From Flavobacterium sp. (GTDB taxonomy: Bacteria > Bacteroidota > Bacteroidia > Flavobacteriales > Flavobacteriaceae): a stretch of DNA of 43,120 nucleotides. Below, one piece after another: positions 16,580 to 23,820 of the stretch. The stretch covers positions 1-43,120 of the forward strand of contig JALRGZ010000078.1 in NCBI GenBank assembly GCA_023253295.1, written 5' to 3'. Position 1 is the first letter of the stretch. Each line of letters begins with the position of its first letter. The notes under the pieces are model-generated. The model saw only the letters and a program-made list of their open reading frames with translations, searched no databases and was not told the origin of the DNA. The translations under genes were made by a program, and so were the position numbers.

Positions 16580-17413
16580 ATGAAAAAATCAAATTTTAAA
16601 TTATTCGCTCTTTTAGCAGTAATAATGACTGTTGGTTTGTCTTTTACAGCATTGAAAAAAATCACAGTTAAGGGATCTGATACGATGGTGATTTTGTCTC
16701 AAAAATGGGCTGAAGTTTATATGGCTAAACATCCTGGTACAGTAATTCAAGTTACTGGTGGTGGTTCTGGAGTAGGTTTGGCTGCTTTGTTAAATGGCTC
16801 TACTGAAATTGCTAATGCAAGTCGTCCAATAAAACCAGCTGAGGTTCAAAAATTGAAATCTAAATTTAAATCTGCAGGTGTGGAAATTCCATGTGCTAAA
16901 GATGGTTTGTCGGTTTTCTTAAACAAGAACAATAAAGTTTCTGAATTATCTATTCAACAATTGGCAGATATCTATTCAGGTAAAGTTACTAACTGGAAAG
17001 AAGTAGGTGGAGATGATGCTAAAATTCGTTTATACGGAAGAGAAAGTAGTTCAGGTACTTTTGAGTTTTTTAGAGAGCATGTAGTAAAAGGTGATTTTGC
17101 TGCTAACGTTCAAACATTACCAGGAACTGCGGCTATTGTTAATGCTGTAAGTAAAGATAAATACAGTATTGGTTACGGTGGAGCAGCTTATGCTGAAGGT
17201 GTTAAAGACTGTAAAGTGAAAAAAGATGCTAAAAGCAAAGGGATTTTACCAACTGCAGCTACTATCAAAAATAAAACTTATCCAATTTCCAGATATTTGT
17301 TCATGTACTTGAAATCGAGACCAACTGGAGAAACTAAAGCGTTTATCGATTGGATTTTAAGCCCAGAAGGACAAAAGTTAGTTGTTGAAACAGGTTATTT
17401 TCCAGTAAAATAA
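16580..17413 (+). CDS. pstS: Phosphate ABC transporter substrate-binding protein PstS, copy 2
   Basis: A 277-residue periplasmic phosphate-binding protein with a signal peptide (about residues 1-24, no lipobox). Motifs are KGSDTMVIL, TGGGSGVGLAAL, EIANASRPI, RESSSGTFEFF and LPGTAAIVNAV. It is a clear paralogue of the pstS at 14185-15012: the mature halves align throughout without large gaps, and the C-terminus SPEGQKLVVETGYFPVK differs at two positions. This copy sits directly before pstC, so it is the one transcriptionally linked to the permease. A hairpin between it and pstC probably makes it the most abundant product of the operon. Confidence 0.94.
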   Translation: MKKSNFKLFALLAVIMTVGLSFTALKKITVKGSDTMVILSQKWAEVYMAKHPGTVIQVTGGGSGVGLAALLNGSTEIANASRPIKPAEVQKLKSKFKSAGVEIPCAKDGLSVFLNKNNKVSELSIQQLADIYSGKVTNWKEVGGDDAKIRLYGRESSSGTFEFFREHVVKGDFAANVQTLPGTAAIVNAVSKDKYSIGYGGAAYAEGVKDCKVKKDAKSKGILPTAATIKNKTYPISRYLFMYLKSRPTGETKAFIDWILSPEGQKLVVETGYFPVK

Positions 17414-17430
17414 AAGAATAAATTAATACT

Positions 17431-17462
17431 ATCCTTTATCGATATTTTTTCAGATAAAGGAT
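17431..17462 (+). promoter_or_regulatory. Intra-operon hairpin between pstS and pstC
   Basis: ATCCTTTATC (17431-17440) and GATAAAGGAT (17453-17462) form a perfect 10-bp stem with a 12-nt loop and no following T-run. In operons led by a binding protein such structures often protect the upstream message or partly stop transcription. That role is inferred here. Confidence 0.55.
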
Positions 17463-17494
17463 GTATTGTATTTATAAATTTTTAAATATTCAAA

Positions 17495-18763
17495 ATGAAT
17501 TCTCAAATTTCGAGTAAACAAAATTTCACTAAAGAAAGTCTGAAAAAACAATTCAGACTTTCTGAGTTTCTGGCTGAGAAAATAATTTCATCAGTTGCTT
17601 TCTTGTCGATTGCAATTATCTTTTTGATATTTATTTTCGTTTTCAAAGAGTCTTTGCCTATTTTTAGTCAAGACAAAGAATCGGTTAAAACTGAAATGCA
17701 ACAATCAGTTTCAGGAGATCAGCCTGAATCATACGGAGGTGCTTCCGATGATTTAAAGCCGGAGTCTTATGGTGCAGAAGAAACCGAAAGTCTGGAACCA
17801 GAATCTTATGGTGATGTAGCAAAGGAAGATTTGCAACCGGAGTCTTATGGTGATGTAGAAAAGGAAAGTTTGCAGCCAGAATCCTATGGAGATGTGGCAA
17901 AGGAAGATTTAGCACCTGAATCATACGGAGGTGTTGAAGTAGAAGCATTAGTTGCTGATGATAATTCGGAAACGGCTACTGAAACAAAAGTTGAACAATC
18001 AAATTCAATTTGGGATACTTTATTGACACCGGATTGGGTACCTGTTTCAGAGAATCCCAGATTTGGATTGTTGAGTTTACTTATTGGAACTTTAAAAGTT
18101 ACTCTTATTTCGATGCTTATTGCTGGGCCAATTGCTATTTTAGCGGCGCTCTATACAGCATGTTTCGCTTCTAAAAGAACGAAAGAAATTATTAAACCTA
18201 TTATTGAAATGCTAGCAGCTTTTCCTTCGGTAGTGATTGGTTTCTTTGCTTTAATGATATTGGCAACTTTTTTCCAAGACATTTTTGGATATGAGTCTCG
18301 TTTAAATGCTTTTGTTGGTGGTGTTGCTATGGCTTTAGCTGCAATCCCTATTATTTATACAATTTCTGAAGATGCACTTTCTTCTATCCCTAAAACCTAT
18401 ACAGAAGCAAGTTTAGCTCTGGGAGCTAATAAATGGCAAACCGCTTTTTATGTAGTGTTACCAGCTGCTACTCCAGGTATTTTTGCAGCTCTGTTATTAG
18501 GCGTGGGTAGGGTTTTTGGAGAGACTATGATTGCTTTGATGGCAACAGGTAATGCGGCAATGATGTCGGCAAATCCTTTTGAGAGTGTTCGAACTTTTGC
18601 TGCTACAATTGGAGCAGAAATGGCCGAAACTGTTTTTGGAGAAACACATTATAGTGTGTTGTTCTTTATAGGTTCGCTATTATTCATTTTTTCTTTTGGA
18701 TTAAATGCATTGGCAGAATTTTATGTAAAGGGGAGATTAATCAAAAAATTTCAAGGGAAATAG
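17495..18763 (+). CDS. pstC: Phosphate ABC transporter permease PstC with repeat insert
   Basis: An inner-membrane permease of the high-affinity phosphate importer. TM1 lies at about residues 30-55. The following periplasmic loop is greatly enlarged (about 56-185) and contains six copies of an acidic 13-residue repeat starting PESYG (residues 77-153). The remaining core has about five membrane spans, beginning near FGLLSLLIGTLKVTL, and carries the EAA-like coupling motif EASLALGANKWQTAFYVVLP that contacts PstB. Its 422 residues compare with about 300-320 for typical PstC, the excess being this loop. pstA begins three bases after the stop. The core is confidently PstC; the role of the repeats is unknown. 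Confidence 0.95.
   Translation: MNSQISSKQNFTKESLKKQFRLSEFLAEKIISSVAFLSIAIIFLIFIFVFKESLPIFSQDKESVKTEMQQSVSGDQPESYGGASDDLKPESYGAEETESLEPESYGDVAKEDLQPESYGDVEKESLQPESYGDVAKEDLAPESYGGVEVEALVADDNSETATETKVEQSNSIWDTLLTPDWVPVSENPRFGLLSLLIGTLKVTLISMLIAGPIAILAALYTACFASKRTKEIIKPIIEMLAAFPSVVIGFFALMILATFFQDIFGYESRLNAFVGGVAMALAAIPIIYTISEDALSSIPKTYTEASLALGANKWQTAFYVVLPAATPGIFAALLLGVGRVFGETMIALMATGNAAMMSANPFESVRTFAATIGAEMAETVFGETHYSVLFFIGSLLFIFSFGLNALAEFYVKGRLIKKFQGK
17723..17953 (+). repeat. Six tandem 39-bp coding repeats in pstC
   Basis: Six in-frame units each encode PESYG followed by eight mostly acidic residues (for example PESYGDVAKEDLQ). The first unit is one residue shorter (36 bp). Units 3 and 5 are nearly identical in protein, but codons differ at several third positions, so the copies are not brand new. 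Confidence 0.9.
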
Positions 18764-18766
18764 ATC

Positions 18767-19711
18767 ATGAATACAGCGACAAAAGAAATTAATAATACTT
18801 TGCTTTTAACGGAAAATAAAAATACCGATATCAAAGGAAAAGTTATTGTTGGGATTACTCAATTAGCAGTTTTTACAATTATTGCCGTCCTTTTTATTAT
18901 CTTGGGAATTATTGTTTATGAAGGGCGTGAAAAATTTTCATGGGAATTCATTAGTTCATTTCCAACAAATGGTATGACCGAGGGAGGGATTTTTCCGGCA
19001 TTGATTGGGACATTTATCATGGTTATTGTGATGTCAATTGCAGCTGTCCCTTTTGGAACAATCACAGCGATTTATTTGACTGAATATGCCAGTGAAACTT
19101 CTAAGTTTGCAGCTGCAGTTCGTTTTTCGGTTCGTACTTTAGCGGTAGTTCCTTCTATTATTTTTGGTCTTTTCGGACTTGGTTTTTTTATCCAATTTAT
19201 TGGTGCAGGTTTTGATACGGCTTTCAATGGAGGAGAATTGCGTTGGGGACAGCCTAATATTCTTTGGGCAAGTTTAACCATGTCATTGTTAACATTGCCC
19301 GTTATTATTGTGTCTGTAGAAGAAGCGTTGAAAACCATTCCACGTGAGTTGCGTGAAGCGAGTTTGGCTTTAGGAGCAACCAAATGGCAAACTATTAAAA
19401 ATGTAGTACTTCCGGGGTCTATCTCTGGAATTATGACAGGTACAATTCTTGCGGTAAGTAGAGGTGCTGGTGAGGTAGCGCCAATTTTATTCACTGGAGC
19501 AGCTTATTATTTGGCTTCATTGCCAGGCTCTTTAAGTGATCAGTTTATGAACTTAGGTTACCATATTTATATCATGGCTACTCAATCTTCTGATGTTGAA
19601 AAGACAATGCCTATTCAATTTGCTACTACTCTGGTATTATTAATTCTTACTTTATCTTTGAATGTAATTGCAGTTGTAATCCGTTCAAGAATAAGAAGAA
19701 GAGCAAAATAA
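18767..19711 (+). CDS. pstA: Phosphate ABC transporter permease PstA
   Basis: A 314-residue inner-membrane permease that pairs with PstC. TM1 is at about residues 28-52 (TIIAVLFIILGIIVY) and is followed by a normal-length periplasmic loop. The core carries FPALIGTFIMVIVMS and the cytoplasmic coupling motif REASLALGATKWQTIKNVVLP that docks on PstB. A GAGEVAPILFTGAAYY segment is typical of PstA. The C-terminal Arg/Lys-rich tail (RSRIRRRAK) follows the positive-inside rule. It starts three bases after pstC and is followed by pstB after 50 bp, in one operon. Confidence 0.96.
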   Translation: MNTATKEINNTLLLTENKNTDIKGKVIVGITQLAVFTIIAVLFIILGIIVYEGREKFSWEFISSFPTNGMTEGGIFPALIGTFIMVIVMSIAAVPFGTITAIYLTEYASETSKFAAAVRFSVRTLAVVPSIIFGLFGLGFFIQFIGAGFDTAFNGGELRWGQPNILWASLTMSLLTLPVIIVSVEEALKTIPRELREASLALGATKWQTIKNVVLPGSISGIMTGTILAVSRGAGEVAPILFTGAAYYLASLPGSLSDQFMNLGYHIYIMATQSSDVEKTMPIQFATTLVLLILTLSLNVIAVVIRSRIRRRAK

Positions 19712-19761
19712 TTTTGCACATTAACTAATAAAATTTACTTTTAGATTATAATAAAATAAAA

Positions 19762-20520
19762 ATGAAAGACATAAAAATACAAGTAAATGATTTGTCATTG
19801 TATTATGGTGAAAAGAAGGCGCTAAAAGAGATTACAATGGAGGTTCCTGCTAATAAAGTCACGGCATTAATTGGTCCTTCTGGTTGTGGAAAATCTACTT
19901 TTTTGAGATGTATCAACCGTATGAATGATTTGATTCCTAGTGTTTCTATTACAGGTCAGATGCTTGTGGAAGGAGTGGATATCTACGATAAGAATGTGGA
20001 TGTGGTAAACATCAGAAAGAAAATCGGTATGGTTTTTCAAAAGTCGAATCCTTTCCCTAAATCAATTTACGAGAACGTAGCCTATGGTTCCAGAATTAAT
20101 GGAATTAATGATAAAAGAGAATTAGACGAAATCGTTGAAACTTCATTACGTCAAGCAGCTATTTGGGATGAATTAAAAGACCGTTTGGGAGATTCTGCTT
20201 TAGGACTTTCTGGAGGACAACAACAACGTTTGTGTATAGCAAGAACTTTAGCGGTAAGTCCTGATATTATTTTGATGGATGAACCAGCGAGTGCTCTTGA
20301 TCCAATTTCTACTTCTAAAATTGAAGAATTGGTACACGAATTGAAAGAGCAGTATACAATTATCATTGTTACTCATAACATGCAACAAGCTGCTAGAACG
20401 AGTGATCATACAGCATTCTTTTATATGGGGGAATTGATTGAAATGGGTAAAACAAATGCTATTTTCACAAAACCTGAGAAAAAACAAACTGAGGACTATA
20501 TTACCGGTAGATTTGGATAA
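19762..20520 (+). CDS. pstB: Phosphate ABC transporter ATPase PstB
   Basis: A 252-residue cytosolic ATPase energising PstCA. Visible motifs are Walker A GPSGCGKST (about residues 33-41), Q loop GMVFQKSNPFPKS, signature LGLSGGQQQRLCIARTL, Walker B IILMDEPASALDP and switch His in IIIVTHNMQQAAR. The length and the IYENVAYG segment are typical of PstB rather than generic ABC ATPases. A PstB also takes part in the signalling complex with PhoU and PhoR. phoU follows after 74 bp without a visible terminator. Confidence 0.98.
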   Translation: MKDIKIQVNDLSLYYGEKKALKEITMEVPANKVTALIGPSGCGKSTFLRCINRMNDLIPSVSITGQMLVEGVDIYDKNVDVVNIRKKIGMVFQKSNPFPKSIYENVAYGSRINGINDKRELDEIVETSLRQAAIWDELKDRLGDSALGLSGGQQQRLCIARTLAVSPDIILMDEPASALDPISTSKIEELVHELKEQYTIIIVTHNMQQAARTSDHTAFFYMGELIEMGKTNAIFTKPEKKQTEDYITGRFG

Positions 20521-20594
20521 AATTATAATACAACTACGTTAATTAACAGGTATTTTATAATTTAATCTTAATACTTTAAAAACAAAAGAATAGA

Positions 20595-21257
20595 ATGACA
20601 CACTTTGAAATAGAATTAGATAAATTAAAAAATGTAATTCAAAAAATTGGGGTTTTAGCCGAAAACCAAGTGAGCGAAGCTGTAAAAGCAGTTCTTGCTG
20701 AAGCTGTTGTTGAAGGAAAAGAAGTAAAGAAAATTGAAAATAAAATTGACAAATTAGATATCAAGATTGATGAAATTTGTCAAAGAATTTTTGCACTACA
20801 ACAACCTGTAGCATCCGATTTAAGATTTATCATGGCTTCTATGCAAATTAGCAATGAGATTGAAAGAATTGGAGATTTAGCAATTAGTATTATTAAGAAA
20901 ACTAAAAACATCAAAGAGAAACACGATTTGATAGGTAAATTTAATGTTGCTGATGTTGCTAGAGAAGTTGAAATAGTAATGGTGAAAACAAACGAATGTT
21001 TTCTAACTAAAGATTCGGATATTATTGCATCAATTTTTCCATTAAATAATTCAATTAAAGCAAATGTTGATGAGCTTATTGTTGGTATTATTGCTGAAAT
21101 GAAAGCCAATTCTAAAGTGGTAGTTTCCGGAACTAATCTTGTATTAGTTTTGAAACATTTAGAGCGTATTTCAGAACATTGCAGCAATATTGCAGAATCT
21201 GTTTATTTTATGGTTAATGCTAAAATCATTAAGCATGAAAAATTTGAAGACATGTAA
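20595..21257 (+). CDS. phoU: Phosphate signalling protein PhoU
   Basis: A 220-residue all-helical cytosolic protein made of two three-helix PhoU repeats. Conserved metal-binding and core motifs are visible in both halves: the ALQQPVASDLRFIMASMQIS-type segment with EIERIGDLA in the first repeat, and LVLKHLERISEHCSNIAE in the second. PhoU connects the Pst transporter to PhoR and keeps the Pho response off when phosphate is plentiful. It is the last gene of the pst operon and is followed by a strong terminator. Confidence 0.96.
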   Translation: MTHFEIELDKLKNVIQKIGVLAENQVSEAVKAVLAEAVVEGKEVKKIENKIDKLDIKIDEICQRIFALQQPVASDLRFIMASMQISNEIERIGDLAISIIKKTKNIKEKHDLIGKFNVADVAREVEIVMVKTNECFLTKDSDIIASIFPLNNSIKANVDELIVGIIAEMKANSKVVVSGTNLVLVLKHLERISEHCSNIAESVYFMVNAKIIKHEKFEDM

Positions 21258-21277
21258 TTCCCTTATTTTATTATAAC

Positions 21278-21319
21278 AAAAAAAGCTAGGTTTTCATTTT
21301 GAAACTCCTAGCTTTTTTT
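21278..21319. terminator. Bidirectional terminator between phoU and the LuxR-type regulator
   Basis: AAAAAAAGCTAGG pairs perfectly with CCTAGCTTTTTTT over a 16-nt loop. The A-run and T-run make it functional in both directions between two convergent genes. Confidence 0.9.
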
Positions 21320-21339
21320 ATGGAATAATTTTATAATAA

Positions 21340-21978
21340 TCAATTGTCAAGTCCCATTGATTTATTGAACAAACTAATGAGTTCTACAATATTTTTGATG
21401 TTGAGTTTATTGAAAATTTTGTTTTTATGAGTGCTAACAGTGGTAAGTTGGATATTTAACTTGTTTGCAATTTCAATGTTTCCATCACCTTGAACGAGTA
21501 ATTCAGATATTTCTCGTTCTCTTTTAGATAATTTATCCAATGGATTAATACTCTCCCTGTTTGTTGATGCTTTTACAAGTTCTTTAATGATGTCTGGAGT
21601 TAAATAATTTCCAGTTTTTAGTACACTATCTACAGCGCTTGTTAGTTTTTTCTTGTCACTTAATTTATTAAGGTATCCATTGGCTCCCGCAATGATGTAT
21701 GGGCAGGCGTGAGTATTTTCTTCATAAACTGAAAAGATAAGTATTTTAACCTCAGGCTGGATAATTCTAATTTCTTCAATCATTGAGGTGTTTCTGCCAC
21801 CTGGTATATTAATGTCGAGTATAATTAAATCAAATTTCTTTTCTTTTAGTATTTTTAGAGTTTCACTGTAATTATCTGTAGTGGATATATTGAGGTGTTT
21901 TATTTTTTCTTCTAATATTATTGAAACACCAGTTCTTACAACTAAATGGTCATCAACGATAAGAATATCTTTTTGCAT
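21340..21978 (-). CDS. NarL/FixJ-type response regulator
   Basis: A 212-residue regulator. The receiver domain (about 1-125) has the acidic pair VDDH at 8-11 and phosphoacceptor Asp55 in LIILDINIPGG. The family's Lys sits in the NKLSDKKKL region. A LuxR-type helix-turn-helix spans about 149-205 (LSKREREISELLVQG, NIEIANKLNIQLTTVSTHK). The gene follows the histidine kinase after 10 bp, so the pair is one operon. The target genes are unknown. The adhesin operon starts divergently upstream of the kinase and is the most obvious candidate. Confidence 0.9.
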   Translation of the reverse strand: MQKDILIVDDHLVVRTGVSIILEEKIKHLNISTTDNYSETLKILKEKKFDLIILDINIPGGRNTSMIEEIRIIQPEVKILIFSVYEENTHACPYIIAGANGYLNKLSDKKKLTSAVDSVLKTGNYLTPDIIKELVKASTNRESINPLDKLSKREREISELLVQGDGNIEIANKLNIQLTTVSTHKNKIFNKLNIKNIVELISLFNKSMGLDN

Positions 21979-21988
21979 AATTTTATTT

Positions 21989-23461
21989 TTAGGTTAACGA
22001 CTTGTTTGGTTTAAAATTAATATCTATGGTTACTATTGTCCCTTCATTGTTGGGGTTAGAAAAAGTAATATTTCCTTTAAGTATAATTAGTAGTTCTAAT
22101 ACGAGATGTAATCCAATTCCATAGGTGCTTAAAATTAGTTTTTCAGGGTCTCTGTTTTTAAATAAATTGGTATAATAATTAATAATATCTTCACTCATTC
22201 CAGAGCCTGTATCTTTTACCCAATAGGTTATTTTTTCAGCATCAGATTTTGAACCTATTTCAATAATTCCTGATATCGTATTTTTCACTGCATTGTCAAT
22301 TAAATTATGAATAATTATCGAAATAATTCTAATGTTAATATCTGATTTTAAATATTCGTCTGTCTTGTTAATTATTTTGGTGTTGTTGTTTGCTGCGATT
22401 TCTTCAAAAAAGACTTTTTTGCTTTCAATTAAATCATATACTGAATATGATTGTTGATTATAGTCCCGGTCTTCAATATATATTTTAGAATATTCAATCA
22501 GTGTTTTAGTAAAATCATATAGCTGTGATGAAGATTTATATATAGAACTAGAGTATTTATGAATAGTTGAATCTTTTGCTTTTTTAGTATTACTACTTAG
22601 GTGTTTTGCAATAAGTTGAATGTATTTTAATGGACTTCGAATATCATGACTAATAGTGCCAATAATTTTTTTGTGTTGTATAATTTCTGCAAATAAATCC
22701 TGTTTTGTCTTTTCTAAATCATTTATGATGGCTTCAAGTTGTGTTTTTTGCTGGTTTAATTCTTGTTTTGAGTGGATAATCTTTTTTAGCATTCCACTGT
22801 AATAGATGCTTATAGAACAAATAATAATACAAATAAAAAAGATATTTGTTAATAAAAGATAATTATTTGTTTTTCGGGTTCCATCTCCTAATAAATTTGA
22901 GAATCGTTCCTCACTATAGGCTAATTCTTTATTTAAATCGTCTAATTCTTCAATTGTCTTGATTTTAGCTGTAAGGTCTAATTGGTTTTTTTTAATCTTT
23001 TGATAAATCTCTATACCTTTATGATATAATTCAAGATTTAATCGATCTCCGTTTTCCCATTCTAAAATAGCATTTTTTAAGAACCATAGATTTTTGAAAT
23101 TATTAAACAACCATATCATATCATTTAAATCATCTTCATGATTTTTTCCATCTCTAAAACCGTTTTTAATTGTTTCAGTATCTAATTTTTTGATTAGGGC
23201 AATTCTGGCTTTTCCATCACCTATGGGGATGTTGATATTGTATTTAAATTCTCTCCAATATTCTTCTTTTTGGGTGAATATATAATTCATCAAATTGCGT
23301 GTTGCTACATTATGACCTTTCGAATAGCGTGATTCACCATTTACATAAGCTCTAGTTGCTGATAAAGTTTTTATAGTATAAAAGTTTACTACTATTAACA
23401 TGGAGCAGGCAGTTAATATGATGATTAAAAACGTAATCGTATTTGCTTTGTCTTGTTTCAA
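21989..23461 (-). CDS. Membrane sensor histidine kinase
   Basis: A 490-residue sensor kinase. TM1 is at about residues 9-30 and a periplasmic, helical-looking domain spans about 31-205 (rich in E, K, N, with conserved Trp residues such as YWREF and MIWLF). TM2 is at about 205-228. A coiled coil (about 230-265) leads to HisKA with His272 in TISHDIRSPLKYIQ. The ATPase domain has NLIDNAVKNT, DTGSGMSE and TYGIGLHLVLEL. The sensor domain matches no family I can name. It pairs with the LuxR-type regulator 10 bp downstream. A TATATTTG -7 element lies 103 bp upstream. Confidence 0.88.
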   Translation of the reverse strand: MKQDKANTITFLIIILTACSMLIVVNFYTIKTLSATRAYVNGESRYSKGHNVATRNLMNYIFTQKEEYWREFKYNINIPIGDGKARIALIKKLDTETIKNGFRDGKNHEDDLNDMIWLFNNFKNLWFLKNAILEWENGDRLNLELYHKGIEIYQKIKKNQLDLTAKIKTIEELDDLNKELAYSEERFSNLLGDGTRKTNNYLLLTNIFFICIIICSISIYYSGMLKKIIHSKQELNQQKTQLEAIINDLEKTKQDLFAEIIQHKKIIGTISHDIRSPLKYIQLIAKHLSSNTKKAKDSTIHKYSSSIYKSSSQLYDFTKTLIEYSKIYIEDRDYNQQSYSVYDLIESKKVFFEEIAANNNTKIINKTDEYLKSDINIRIISIIIHNLIDNAVKNTISGIIEIGSKSDAEKITYWVKDTGSGMSEDIINYYTNLFKNRDPEKLILSTYGIGLHLVLELLIILKGNITFSNPNNEGTIVTIDINFKPNKSLT

Positions 23462-23563
23462 TTTTTAATAGAGTACGATTTTTTTGTTAAAAAAAAGGAG
23501 TTAATTTAAAAAATAGTTTCAGTAACTAAACTTAATTTATTTTGTAGTTCGAATAGCCTAATA

Positions 23564-23571
23564 CAAATATA
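23564..23571 (-). promoter_or_regulatory. Possible -7 element of the histidine kinase operon
   Basis: On the minus strand this reads TATATTTG, an exact TAnnTTTG match, 103 bp before the kinase start. No clear -33 TTTG accompanies it. Confidence 0.4.
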
Positions 23572-23681
23572 TCAATATATATCAGTTGTTTTTGTAAGAA
23601 TTAATCGGTTTTTGGTTTGAACTTTATCAATCTTTTAGTAGGTTTTATTTCCCATTCTTGTAGGTTAATGTTTATTATTTT

Positions 23682-23715
23682 TTTGCTAATTTAGGTTTTC
23701 CATAGTTTAAATTTG
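23682..23715 (+). promoter_or_regulatory. Possible promoter of the adhesin operon
   Basis: A TTTG (23682-23685) is separated by 22 bp from TAAATTTG (23708-23715), an exact -7 match. It leaves an untranslated leader of about 100 nt before the ATG at 23821. Confidence 0.45.
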
Positions 23716-23820
23716 TAATATAATATTTATTACTACTAGTTTTTTACTTTAAATAGCCTGAATTATTCGGGTTAAAAAAATGTAAATATTGATTTGTGTT
23801 CGAATTAAACTCTTCTGATT

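Larger units (their letters stand above)
23462..23820. other. Divergent intergenic region between the kinase and adhesin operons
   Basis: This 359-bp, very AT-rich gap holds a -7 element on each strand and no open frame of note. I see no RNA gene or repeat. The remainder is homopolymer-rich sequence in which regulator sites cannot be picked out by eye. Confidence 0.6.

Noticed and set aside
17685..17948. Antisense open frame rich in His and Leu opposite pstC
   Set aside because: It is the complement of the PESYG coding repeats and has no start context or family likeness.
17723..17953. CRISPR-like direct repeats
   Set aside because: The repeats are contiguous, in frame and diverge at codon third positions, with no unique spacers.
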